Source: Streptomyces sp. NBC_01485
GTDB lineage: Bacteria > Actinomycetota > Actinomycetes > Streptomycetales > Streptomycetaceae
NCBI RefSeq assembly: GCF_036227125.1
Contig: NZ_CP109435.1
Location: 1,240,001-1,304,000 of the forward strand
Length of the DNA: 64,000 nucleotides
Reading direction: 5' to 3'
Under the pieces are notes generated by a model that made no database searches, was not told where the DNA came from, and saw only the letters and a list, made by a program, of their open reading frames with translations. The position numbers and the translations under genes were made by a program. Position 1 is the first letter of the stretch. Each line of letters begins with the position of its first letter. Shown here piece after piece: positions 56,489 through 64,000 of this stretch.

Positions 56489-57190
56489 CTACCGCCGCAG
56501 GTGCCGCAGAGCCTCCTCCGCGACCGGATAAGGCCGCTCCTCGGGCAACAGCGCCGCCGCACGGTCGAGTTCACCCGCCCGCACCCGCGCGTGAACCTCC
56601 CTCGCCAACGGCGTCACGTCCTCGATCCCGACGATCCACTCGTCCGCGTACCGCACGGTCGCCTCCCCCGTGAGCCCCAACTGCAGGGAGCGGTGGGGCA
56701 GGGGGCTGAGGTGCAGGTCGCGTTCCGGGTCCCACTGGACACGCGCGGGGGATCGCCTCAACTGCCGCTTCCAGTCGGCCTGGTCGCTGTGCAGGTCCGG
56801 GACGTAGTGCGAGAGGCACGCGTTGCGCAGCGCCCACTCGAAGCCTTCGCGGCTGATCTCGACGGCGAGAACCGTCTCCTGGCCCTCCTTCGTGCCCCAG
56901 CCGCAGCGGTACATCATCCACAGGAAGCTCGGCTTGATCCATGTCATGCGCTCGCGGCTCCACGCCGACGGGAAGCGGCCGGTGCGGGCCGCCGCGGCGC
57001 CGATCTCCGGGCGATACGCCTGGTAGACGGTGAGCGTGGACTCGGTGTGATGGGCGCGGATGCGGAACCTGGGCTCCGGCTCAACGGGTCGGCCGTTCAA
57101 GTCGTTCAAGTCGTTCAAACCGCTCGGGATACTCAAGTCGCTCGGGTGGTTCAGGTCATTCGGGTTACTCAGGTCATTCGGGTCGTTCAC
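56489..57190 (-). CDS. DUF4291 protein with N-terminal hexapeptide repeat
   Basis: 233 residues from GTG 57190. The DUF4291 core is unmistakable: RFRIRAHHTESTLTVYQAYR, PSAWSRERMTWIKPSFLWMM, YRCGWGTKEGQETVLAVEIS, REGFEWALRNACLSHYVPD and PARVQWDPERDLHLSPLPHR with SLQLGL. It is preceded by about 30 residues made of xxPxxL units (NDPNDL, SNPNDL, NHPSDL, SIPSGL) and two NDL triplets, coded by 18- and 9-base repeats. Family activity is unknown. The repeat makes the exact start uncertain. Confidence 0.88.
   Translation of the reverse strand: MNDPNDLSNPNDLNHPSDLSIPSGLNDLNDLNGRPVEPEPRFRIRAHHTESTLTVYQAYRPEIGAAAARTGRFPSAWSRERMTWIKPSFLWMMYRCGWGTKEGQETVLAVEISREGFEWALRNACLSHYVPDLHSDQADWKRQLRRSPARVQWDPERDLHLSPLPHRSLQLGLTGEATVRYADEWIVGIEDVTPLAREVHARVRAGELDRAAALLPEERPYPVAEEALRHLRR
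57093..57190 (-). repeat. 18-bp/9-bp repeat at the 5' end of the DUF4291 gene
   Basis: On the coding (minus) strand four 18-base units of the type AACGACCCGAATGACCTG are followed by two AACGACTTG units. Copy number is likely to change by slippage, which would lengthen or shorten the protein N-terminus in frame. Confidence 0.75.
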
Positions 57191-57284
57191 GGGGAGCAGC
57201 CTGGCCGCCGGTTCGTCGCGGGGCCACCGAATTTGCGTATCGATCTCCGACCGATGCCGTAAAGACCTTGGCTGAGCAGCTCGC

Positions 57285-57803
57285 ATGCCCAACACTCAGG
57301 CCATGACGCAGCGTGTGGAACTCGCCGCCGTGCTGGACCGGTTCGCCGTCGACGGTTTGATCACCGACTACGCGGTGGCGGTCGACGACGGCGACTGGAC
57401 GGCGTACCGGGAACTGTTCACCTCCGACGGGCGGGCGGACTACCGTTCGGCCGGCGGGATCGAGGGGGACGCGGGGAACGTCGCCTCGTGGCTCGCGGAG
57501 AGTATGCGGCTGTTCGCGATGCGGCAACACCTCATCGTCAACCGCCGACTGCGCTTCGGGACGCTGGAGCAGGACACCGGCGACACGGCCCAGGTACAGG
57601 CCGACTACATCAACCCGATGCGGTTCACCACGAACGACGGCGAAGGCCGGAGCCAGGCCTCGGGCGACAGCGGCGGTCTCCCGGCCGGGGCGCCCGACTT
57701 CGTCTGTGGCGGCCGGTACTCCTTCGGCCTGCTGCGGACACCCGACGGCTGGCGGGTGCGCGAGGTGGTCGTACGGGAGAAGTGGCGGCGGTTGCCCGGT
57801 TGA
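57285..57803 (+). CDS. SnoaL-like / NTF2-superfamily protein
   Basis: 172 residues from ATG 57285; ATG 57303 (MTQRVELAAVLDRF) is an equally possible start. The alpha+beta barrel pattern is clear: VLDRFAVDGLITDYAVAVDD, GDWTAYRELFTSDGRADYR, RLFAMRQHLIVNRRLRFGTL and the final strands GGRYSFGLLRTPDGWRVREV. The Asp and His (DDGDW, QHLI) sit where SnoaL_4-type enzymes or binding proteins have theirs. Substrate unknown. It precedes lnt by 74 bases. Confidence 0.85.
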   Translation: MPNTQAMTQRVELAAVLDRFAVDGLITDYAVAVDDGDWTAYRELFTSDGRADYRSAGGIEGDAGNVASWLAESMRLFAMRQHLIVNRRLRFGTLEQDTGDTAQVQADYINPMRFTTNDGEGRSQASGDSGGLPAGAPDFVCGGRYSFGLLRTPDGWRVREVVVREKWRRLPG

Positions 57804-57877
57804 GCCGAAACACGCCCTGTCGTAGATCGTCCGCGGCGCGCACACTGGAGGCACCCGACCGGGTAGGGAGGCGCCTC

Positions 57878-59488
57878 ATGGAGATCCGGCAGACGCTCGG
57901 CCACTGGCTCACCTCCCCCTGGCGGCGTACGGCCGTCGCGGCTGTCGCGGGCGCGCTGCCCGTGCTCGCGTTCCCGGCGCCGGCGCTGTGGTGGTGGGCC
58001 TACGTCGCGCTCGTCCCCTGGATCCTGCTGGTCCGCGGCGCACCGACGGGGCGGCGGGCGGCGTACGACGGCTGGAGCGGCGGGTTCGGTTTCATGCTGG
58101 CCATGCATCACTGGCTGCTGCCGAGCCTGCATGTGTTCACGATCGTCCTGGCCGCGCTGCTGGGCGTGCTGTGGGCGCCCTGGGCGTGGCTGGTGCGCAG
58201 GTTTCTCGCCATGGACATGCACACTGACGGGGATATGGGCGTGGACGTGGCTCCGTCGCGTGGGCGGTTGTTCGCCGCGCTGCTCGTTCTGCCCTCGGGC
58301 TGGCTGATGGTGGAGCTCGTCCGCTCCTGGCAGGGGCTCGGCGGGCCGTGGGGGATGCTCGGGGCCAGTCAGTGGCAGGTGGAGCCCGCGTTGCGGCTGG
58401 CCTCCGTCGGCGGGGTGTGGCTGCTCAGCTTCCTGGTGGTGACGGTGAACGTCGCGGTCGCCGTCGTCGTCTCCGTTCCGCAGGCGCGGGTGCCGGCCGT
58501 CGCCGGTCTCGTCGCGACCGCGGCCACCGCGTCGGCCGCGTGGGTGTGGGCGCCGCGCCCGGACGCCGACGGGCAGGCCCGGATCGCCGTCGTGCAGCCG
58601 GGCGTGATCGACGGCCCCGACCGGCGCTTCGACCGCGAGGAGCAGTTGACCCGGCGGCTGGCCGGGCAGGACGTCGACCTGATCGTCTGGGGCGAGAGCA
58701 GTGTCGGGTACGACCTCGCCGAGCGCCCGGATCTGGCCGGGCGGATCACGGCGTTGGCGCGGTCGACCGGCGCCGACATCCTCGTCAACGTCGACGCCCG
58801 CCGCTCCGACCGGCCCGGTATCTACAAGAGCTCGATCCTCGTCGGCCCGGACGGCCCGACCGGCGACCGGTACGACAAGATGCGGCTGGTGCCGTTCGGC
58901 GAGTACGTACCGGCCCGCTCGCTGCTCGGCTGGGCCACCTCCGTCGGCAAGGCGGCCGGCGAGGACCGGCGGCGTGGCACCGGGCAGGTCGTGATGGACG
59001 CCGGGCCCGGTCTGCGCGCGGGGCCGATGGTGTGCTTCGAGACGGCCTTCCCCGACATGAGCCGGCATCTCGCCGAGGACGGCGCGGACCTGCTGGTCGC
59101 CCAGTCCTCGACCTCCACCTTCCAGCAGAGCTGGGCGCCCGGACAGCACGCCTCGCTGGGCGCGCTGCGCGCCGCGGAGACCGGGCGGCCGTTCGTGCAC
59201 GCCACCCTCACCGGCGACTCCGCCGTGTACGACGCGAGCGGCCGGCGCATCGGCTCGTGGCTGGGCACGGACGCGAGCACGGCGGCCGTCTACGACGTCC
59301 CGCTCGCCGACGGCGTCACCCCGTACGTCCGCTACGGCGACTGGCCGGTCCATGTGGCCCTGCTGGTGCTCATGGCCCTGGGGCTCACGGAGGGGGCGCG
59401 GGCGGTCAGGCTGCGGCGGAGCGGTCCCGCACGGCTCGGACCACCCGCTCGCACAGTTCGTGAGTCGCCAGCGCGTCCCGGGCGCTGA
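57878..59488 (+). CDS. lnt: apolipoprotein N-acyltransferase
   Basis: 536 residues from ATG 57878, with GGGAGG upstream. N-terminal transmembrane bundle (about six segments to residue ~215), then the nitrilase-type catalytic domain: VVQPGVIDGPDR, LIVWGESSVGYD (Glu), KSSILVGPDGPTGDRYDKMR with LVPFGEYVP (Lys), and GPMVCFETAFPDMSRHLAED (Cys). It N-acylates lipoproteins after LspA cleavage. A last transmembrane segment and basic tail complete it. The 3' end overlaps the convergent Gfo/Idh/MocA gene by 83 bases. Confidence 0.95.
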   Translation: MEIRQTLGHWLTSPWRRTAVAAVAGALPVLAFPAPALWWWAYVALVPWILLVRGAPTGRRAAYDGWSGGFGFMLAMHHWLLPSLHVFTIVLAALLGVLWAPWAWLVRRFLAMDMHTDGDMGVDVAPSRGRLFAALLVLPSGWLMVELVRSWQGLGGPWGMLGASQWQVEPALRLASVGGVWLLSFLVVTVNVAVAVVVSVPQARVPAVAGLVATAATASAAWVWAPRPDADGQARIAVVQPGVIDGPDRRFDREEQLTRRLAGQDVDLIVWGESSVGYDLAERPDLAGRITALARSTGADILVNVDARRSDRPGIYKSSILVGPDGPTGDRYDKMRLVPFGEYVPARSLLGWATSVGKAAGEDRRRGTGQVVMDAGPGLRAGPMVCFETAFPDMSRHLAEDGADLLVAQSSTSTFQQSWAPGQHASLGALRAAETGRPFVHATLTGDSAVYDASGRRIGSWLGTDASTAAVYDVPLADGVTPYVRYGDWPVHVALLVLMALGLTEGARAVRLRRSGPARLGPPARTVRESPARPGR

Positions 59489-60317
59489 GCACCTTGCCGG
59501 CGCGGACGGCGTCCAGGAAGGCGAGGACCGCCTGCTCGATGCCGCGCTGCCGGGCCACCGGCACCCAGTCGCCGCGCCGTCGCACGGTCGGCTGCCCCTT
59601 GTGGTCGATCACCTCGGCGAGGTTGACGACCTGGCGCTTGGTGTCCTGACCGGACACCTCCAGGATCTCCTCGTTCGAACCGCTGAGCCGGTTCATCACA
59701 CCGAGCGCGGTGAAGCCGTCCCCGGCGAGCTGGAGGACGACGTGGTGCAGCAGCCCGTCCTTGACGCGGGCGCGGACGGTCACGTCGTCGACCGGGCCGG
59801 GCGCCAGGAAGCGCAGGGTGTCTACGACGTGGATGAAGTCGTCGAGGATCATCGTGCGGGGTTCCTCGGGCAGCCCGATCCGGTTCTTCTGCAGAAGGAT
59901 CAGCTCGCGCGGATGGTCTGCGCACTGCGCGTAGCCGGGCGCGAGCCGCCGGTTGAAGCCGACGGCGAGGGACGTGCCCCGCGCCTCCGCGAGTGTCACG
60001 AGCCGCTCGGAGTCGGCGAGTTCGTAGGCGAGGGGCTTGTCGACGTACGTCGGGACGCCCGCCTCCAGCAGCCGGGTGACGATCTCGGGGTGGACGGCGG
60101 TGGGCGCGTGCACGAAGGCCGCGTCCAGGCCGGTGCCGAGGAGCGCGTCGAGGTCGCGGTGCCGCTGTTCACGGGGCACCCGAAGGGTGTCGGCGACCCG
60201 CTCCAGGGTGGCCGGCGTGCGGGTCTGCAGGTGAAGCTCGACCCCGGGCAGCCCACCGAGCACCGGCAGATACGCCTTCTGCGCGATATCACCAAGCCCG
60301 ACACAGCCAACCTTCAC
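59406..60317 (-). CDS. Gfo/Idh/MocA-family oxidoreductase
   Basis: 303 residues from GTG 60317, with GGGAG five bases upstream. Rossmann part: VKVGCVGLGDIAQKAYLPVL (GxGxxA/G), then the EKP-type motif as VPTYVDKPLAYELADSERLV (here DKP) and LAVGFNRRLAPGYAQ. The C-terminal domain has DDFIHVVDTLRFLA. Probably an NAD(P)-dependent sugar or inositol-type dehydrogenase. Not closely similar to the protein at 45402. No operon partner. Confidence 0.88.
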   Translation of the reverse strand: MKVGCVGLGDIAQKAYLPVLGGLPGVELHLQTRTPATLERVADTLRVPREQRHRDLDALLGTGLDAAFVHAPTAVHPEIVTRLLEAGVPTYVDKPLAYELADSERLVTLAEARGTSLAVGFNRRLAPGYAQCADHPRELILLQKNRIGLPEEPRTMILDDFIHVVDTLRFLAPGPVDDVTVRARVKDGLLHHVVLQLAGDGFTALGVMNRLSGSNEEILEVSGQDTKRQVVNLAEVIDHKGQPTVRRRGDWVPVARQRGIEQAVLAFLDAVRAGKVLSARDALATHELCERVVRAVRDRSAAA

Positions 60318-60568
60318 GACCACTCCCTCACTACCTGCCCATGGCCTGCCACAGCTGCCTGCCCCACGGCCTGCCCCACCTGCGGCGTGCCTGCACGGCA
60401 GCATACGGCCCCACCCGGACACCACGACGAGCGACCGAAAGCCCTGGCCGACCCGCCGTCAGCCTCACCGGCCCCGTTCCCTCCGTACGAGGTACGAGAT
60501 CACTCGTGCGGGGCAACCTCCCGTTGTCCGGTGCTGCTCGGGCGGGCGGAACCATCAGAGTTGGGCGG

Positions 60569-61036
60569 GTGCATCGAACGACGACTACCGCGACGCTCCT
60601 GGTCACCGTGGCCCTCTCGGCCCTCTCCGGGTGTGTGACCGTTCAGCGTCCGCCCGCGCCCGGGCCGGCTGTGGCACCGGTGCAGCCGCCTGTGCCGCGG
60701 CCTGACGGGCCGGTCGCGACGCAGGTCGTGCAGGCGCCGGCCCGGGAGGCGCTGGAGATGGTCGGGGCGGCCCCGAAGCCGCAGCCGACGGCGCCGGTGC
60801 AGCGGCGGCGGACGGTGGCGGTTCCGGCCGAACCGCCGCCCTCGTCGCGTTCCCGTCCGTACGCCCGGCCGACCCACTCCGAGCCGCGGCGGCACGCCCT
60901 GCCGCGTGTGGAGATCCCGGACGTGGAGGAGGAGGTGCGCAGGAACACCGACGTGTGCGCGCTCGGCAGGAAGTACGGCGGCTGGCAGGGGGACAGCCCG
61001 GAAGCGGTGATCTGCGAGCAGGCCTATGGGCGGTGA
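60569..61036 (+). CDS. small lipoprotein
   Basis: 155 residues from GTG 60569. Signal peptide TTTATLLVTVALSALSGC with lipobox LSGC, then a Pro/Val/Ala-rich linker and a short C-terminal domain with NTDVCALGRKYGGWQGDSPE and a final EQAYGR. Two Cys (VCALG, VICEQ) may form a disulphide. The CALGRKYGGW...S.E..IC...YG segment occurs in several Streptomyces proteins. Function unknown. Confidence 0.75.
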   Translation: MHRTTTTATLLVTVALSALSGCVTVQRPPAPGPAVAPVQPPVPRPDGPVATQVVQAPAREALEMVGAAPKPQPTAPVQRRRTVAVPAEPPPSSRSRPYARPTHSEPRRHALPRVEIPDVEEEVRRNTDVCALGRKYGGWQGDSPEAVICEQAYGR

Positions 61037-61070
61037 GCGTCGGCGGCCGGTCGGCCCCGTGGTCTCGCGA

Positions 61071-61538
61071 CTACCCCCACTCCGCCGCCCCCTCCCCCAG
61101 CCGCAGTTCCATCCGGCTGATCGCCGCCCGTACCCCGTCCCCGTAGCTGTCGTCGCGCAGGGCCACGGCCGCTGTGCGGGCCCGGCGCACGTGGGTGCGG
61201 GCGGCTTCGGCGCGGCCGAGTTTCACGTAGTCCGCCGCCAGGTTGAGGTGCAGCGACGGATAGAGCGCCCGTACCTCGACCGACCCCTCGTGCTCCTTCG
61301 CCGCCGTCAGCGCGCGCAGGTCCCACGCCAGCTCGTCCGTGGGGTCGTCGTGGGTGTCGGCCAGGTAGTGGGCGAGGGTGCAGCGGTGCAGCGGGTCGCC
61401 GTCCTCGCCGAGCTCCGTCCACAGGTCGAGGAGGCGGTGCCGGGCCTCCTCGCGGTCTCCCCCGTGGTGCAGCATCACGACCTGCCCGATCCGCGTGAGC
61501 AGGGCGTCCGGTGTCGTCTGCCCCTGTCGCTCCGCCAC
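61071..61538 (-). CDS. TPR-like helical protein
   Basis: 155 residues from GTG 61538. Helical repeats: REEARHRLLDLWTELGEDGD, PLHRCTLAHYLADTHDDPTD, ELAWDLRALTAAKEH and LYPSLHLNLAADYVKLGRAE with AARTHVRRARTA, a tetratricopeptide-type arrangement. Conserved in Streptomyces as a hypothetical protein upstream of other genes. Function unknown. Confidence 0.75.
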   Translation of the reverse strand: MAERQGQTTPDALLTRIGQVVMLHHGGDREEARHRLLDLWTELGEDGDPLHRCTLAHYLADTHDDPTDELAWDLRALTAAKEHEGSVEVRALYPSLHLNLAADYVKLGRAEAARTHVRRARTAAVALRDDSYGDGVRAAISRMELRLGEGAAEWG

Positions 61539-61699
61539 CGCGTCCTCCTTGCGTCCCGGGACGACGCCGCGTCCTCGGGACGACGCTAACGGCAGCCACC
61601 GGCAATCCCGGTCAGGCGGCACCGCACCGGCCCCCGGAGGAACCGGCCCGGCGGCAGCGGCCCAGTGGTCCAGTTGTCTCGGACCAGGTTCGCGTGGTC

Positions 61700-62383
61700 T
61701 CAGACCAGGTTCGGGATCGTCCAGTCGATCGGCTGGTGGCCCTGCTGCGCGACCGCCGCGTCGATCTGCGTGAACGGACGGGAGCCGAAGAACTTCTTCG
61801 CCGACAGCGGGGAGGGGTGCGCCTCCTTGACCACGATGTGCCGGCTCTCGTCGATGAGCGGGAGCTTCTTCTGCGCGTAGTTGCCCCACAGGACGAACAC
61901 GGCCGGGTCGGGCCGGTCGGCCACTGCGCGGATCACGGCGTCCGTGAACTTCTCCCAGCCCTTGCCCTTGTGCGAGTTCGCCTCCCCGGAGCGGACCGTG
62001 AGGACCGCGTTGAGCAGCAGGACGCCCTGCCGCGCCCACGGCATCAGGTAGCCGTTGTCCGGGATCGGCGTGCCCAGCTCCTCGTGCATCTCCTTGTAGA
62101 TGTTCCGCAGGGACGGCGGGATCTTCACCCCGGGCCGCACCGAGAAGCACAGGCCGTGCCCCTGGCCCTCGCCGTGGTAGGGGTCCTGGCCGAGGACGAG
62201 CACCTTCACCTGGTCGTACGGCGTCGCGTCGAGCGCGGCGAACACCTCCTCGCGCGGAGGGTAGACAGGGCCCCTCGCCCGCTCCTCCTCGACGAACTCC
62301 GTCAGCTCCTTGAAGTAGGGCTGCTGCAGCTCGTCGCCCAGAACCCCGCGCCAGGACTCGGGCAGCATGGCGATGTCGGTCAC
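61700..62383 (-). CDS. ung: uracil-DNA glycosylase
   Basis: 227 residues from GTG 62383 (ATG at 62368 possible). Family-1 UDG motifs: VLVLGQDPYHGEGQGHGLCF (water-activating GQDPYH Asp), PPSLRNIYKEM, LLNAVLTVRSGEANSHKGKG and the HPSPLS loop (VKEAHPSPLSAKKFFGSRPF). It removes uracil from DNA and starts base-excision repair. Length is normal. Single gene. Confidence 0.97.
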   Translation of the reverse strand: MTDIAMLPESWRGVLGDELQQPYFKELTEFVEEERARGPVYPPREEVFAALDATPYDQVKVLVLGQDPYHGEGQGHGLCFSVRPGVKIPPSLRNIYKEMHEELGTPIPDNGYLMPWARQGVLLLNAVLTVRSGEANSHKGKGWEKFTDAVIRAVADRPDPAVFVLWGNYAQKKLPLIDESRHIVVKEAHPSPLSAKKFFGSRPFTQIDAAVAQQGHQPIDWTIPNLV

Positions 62384-62462
62384 GTCAACGTCCTCCGTTG
62401 TGCGGTCACTTGCTCACCACAGAACCTACAGGCGACCACTGACAACCGACGCGGCCGACCGC

Positions 62463-64000
62463 TCACCAGCTGGTCTTGCGGGACAGCTCCCACACCATCA
62501 TGATCGTCGACGGGTCCATCGCACGCTCCCCGCCCGAGATGTCCTCGCTCGCGGCGATGTACTGCTTGCCCTGCCACAGCGGCAGCAGCCGGGCGTCGTC
62601 GACGAGGATCTGCTGCGCCTGCTCGAAGTCCTTCGCCACGTTGGCGCGGTCGCTCTCCTGGCGGGAGCGCGGCAGCAGCACCTGGGTGATCTCCTTCGCC
62701 GGGTAGGGCGTGCCGAGCGCGTTCTGCTCGCCGACGAAGGGGGCGATGAAGTTGTCGGCGTCCGGGAAGTCCGGGGCCCAGCCGCGCCCGAACACCGGGT
62801 ACTCGCCCTTCTGGTAGCCGACCACGTAGGTGTTCCACGGGCGGCTCTTCAGGGTGACGGAGAACAGGCCCGAGGCGTCGAGCTGGCTCTTGATCTCGTT
62901 GAACTCGAGGCCGGTGTCGGAGCCGTAGCGGTCGCTGGTGTACCAGAGGGTGAGCGGGACGGGCGTACTGATGCCGGCGTCGTCGAGGATGCTGCGGGCC
63001 TTGCCGGTGTCGGGCTCGCCGAAGGAGTCGAAGAAGCCGGTGGTGTGGCCGGTCAGGCCGCTCGGGACCATCGAGTAGAGCGGGTCGACGGTGTCCTTGT
63101 AGACCTTGTGGGCGATCGCGGCCCGGTCGATGACCTGGGCGACGGCCCGGCGCACGGGCAGCTTGTTGGACAGCGGGTCCTTGGGGTTGAACACCAGGTA
63201 GTTGATGTTGCTGCCGGCGACCTCGATGAGCTGCAGGCCCTCGTTGGCGTCGCCCTTGCCCTCCAGGTCGACGATGTCGTCGGCGGCGAGCCCCTGGTAG
63301 GTGATGTCGATGTCCTTGGCGTGCAGGGCCTTGACCATCTCGCCGGAGTCCTGGAAGTAGCGGATGGTCACCGCGTGGTTCTTGGGCTCGGCGAAGCCCT
63401 TGTACTTGTCGTTGCGCAGCAGCACGGACTGCTTGCCCTCTTCGTAGGACTCCAGCCGGTACGGTCCGGAGCCGACGATGCCGTCGCCCTTGCGCAGGGA
63501 CTTCGCGGGGTAGTCGTCGGGGTCGACGATGGACATGCCGGGGGTGGCGAGCACGAACGGGAAGGTGGCGTCGGCCTTGTTCAGCCGGAAAAGCACCTCG
63601 CGATCGCCGTTGGCCTCGACGCTGTCCAGGCTGCCCAGCAGGCCGTTGGGACCGGTGGACGCGTTGATCGTCCTGACCCGGTCGATCGAGTACTTGACGG
63701 CCTTGGCGTCCAGCTTGTCGCCGTTGGAGAACTTCAGGCCGTCGCGCAGTTCGCACTTGTAGACGCGGTTCGAGCTGTCCGTGAACACACAGGTGGCGGC
63801 GTCCGGCTGGGGCGCCGACGCGCCGGTGGGGTAACTCACCAGCGTCTGGTAGACGTTGCGGAACAGCTCCCATGAGCCGTCCCAGGCGGCGGCAGGGTCC
63901 AGCGTGCTGGGAGCACTGGTGGTGCCCACGACGATCGGCCCCGCGTCGTCGGAGCTCTCCTCCCCCAGGAGGCTGCACCCGGCCACCAGGGATATGGACA
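62463..64000 (-). CDS. ABC transporter solute-binding lipoprotein (peptide/Opp type), 5' end cut
   Basis: At least 512 residues; the start lies beyond the right edge. The visible N-terminus SISLVAGCSLLGEE contains the lipobox VAGC, so the protein is membrane-anchored outside the cell. SBP family 5 features: VGTTSAPSTLDPAAAWDGSW, RDGLKFSNGDKLDAKAVKYS, PGMSIVDPDDY, GSGPYRLESYEEGKQSVLLR and PLWQGKQYIAASED. It should bind oligopeptides or a similar ligand for an Opp/Dpp-type importer, whose permease genes are not in the window. Confidence 0.92.
   Translation of the reverse strand, partial: SISLVAGCSLLGEESSDDAGPIVVGTTSAPSTLDPAAAWDGSWELFRNVYQTLVSYPTGASAPQPDAATCVFTDSSNRVYKCELRDGLKFSNGDKLDAKAVKYSIDRVRTINASTGPNGLLGSLDSVEANGDREVLFRLNKADATFPFVLATPGMSIVDPDDYPAKSLRKGDGIVGSGPYRLESYEEGKQSVLLRNDKYKGFAEPKNHAVTIRYFQDSGEMVKALHAKDIDITYQGLAADDIVDLEGKGDANEGLQLIEVAGSNINYLVFNPKDPLSNKLPVRRAVAQVIDRAAIAHKVYKDTVDPLYSMVPSGLTGHTTGFFDSFGEPDTGKARSILDDAGISTPVPLTLWYTSDRYGSDTGLEFNEIKSQLDASGLFSVTLKSRPWNTYVVGYQKGEYPVFGRGWAPDFPDADNFIAPFVGEQNALGTPYPAKEITQVLLPRSRQESDRANVAKDFEQAQQILVDDARLLPLWQGKQYIAASEDISGGERAMDPSTIMMVWELSRKTSW

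Overview
The window is high-GC actinobacterial DNA. The right-hand genes (uppP, lnt, ung, a DUF6585-like protein, a DUF4291 protein, lipoproteins with SG/AG/GG-Cys lipoboxes, frequent GTG starts) and the overall codon usage point to Streptomyces. It has two parts. Positions ~1.3-40.2 kb are an integrative, phage-like element. Positions 40.26-64 kb are chromosome with a few traces of transposon-derived genes. The left edge (1-1241: a truncated YaaC-like gene and a lipoprotein on the opposite strand) cannot be assigned with confidence to element or chromosome.

The element ends on the right in a large serine integrase gene (38621-40198, minus). Beside it lie a small membrane protein and a lysogeny-type switch: a plus-strand regulator at 37276 and a divergent, apparently leaderless Cro-like HTH gene at 37074. 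The intergenic DNA of the switch carries two arrays of 10-bp-phased GT(A/C)C half-sites. The same kind of repeat, followed by the same 13-bp ACTTTCTTTGACA string, recurs at 16.16-16.21 kb in front of a second transcription segment. From 37.07 kb down to 1.3 kb about 79 mostly small genes run leftward, nearly all overlapping by 1-14 nt (ATGA, GTGA, TGATG junctions), so translation looks coupled over long stretches. Recognisable functions are early-phage in type: wHTH replication-initiator-like protein, RusA resolvase, HU-like protein, WhiB-like protein fused to an HTH, several LuxR or other HTH regulators, DUF932, VVA0879, DUF6085 and DUF6248 proteins, an MNT-type nucleotidyltransferase and two tRNA-like genes. 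Two cargo-like modules stand out: a hyaluronan-synthase-type membrane glycosyltransferase with three small membrane proteins (24.2-26.3 kb), and a VWA protein plus lipoprotein set between two strong hairpins (28.0-29.1 kb). No capsid, portal, terminase, tail, lysis or conjugation (TraB/FtsK-like) gene is visible, so the element is a prophage whose late genes lie left of the window, a satellite, or a degenerate prophage.

The chromosomal part begins with a VTT/DedA-type membrane protein whose start lies just outside the integrase gene, so attR should lie at about 40.2 kb. It continues with a thiolase and a divergent HxlR regulator sharing an operator region with three copies of a 17-bp motif; a lipoprotein; a Gfo/Idh/MocA - PmoA-like - cupin operon behind a LacI-type operator; a truncated TnpB-family gene; uppP; an XRE regulator with three small downstream genes; a long TnpB-related RuvC protein with an unusual C-terminal extension; a BrkB/YihY protein with an apparent ACG start; a DUF6585-like protein; a DUF4291 protein with an N-terminal repeat and a decayed duplicate of its 3' end at 54.3 kb; a SnoaL-like protein; lnt; a second Gfo/Idh/MocA protein; a lipoprotein; a TPR-like protein; ung; and a peptide-type ABC solute-binding lipoprotein cut by the right edge.
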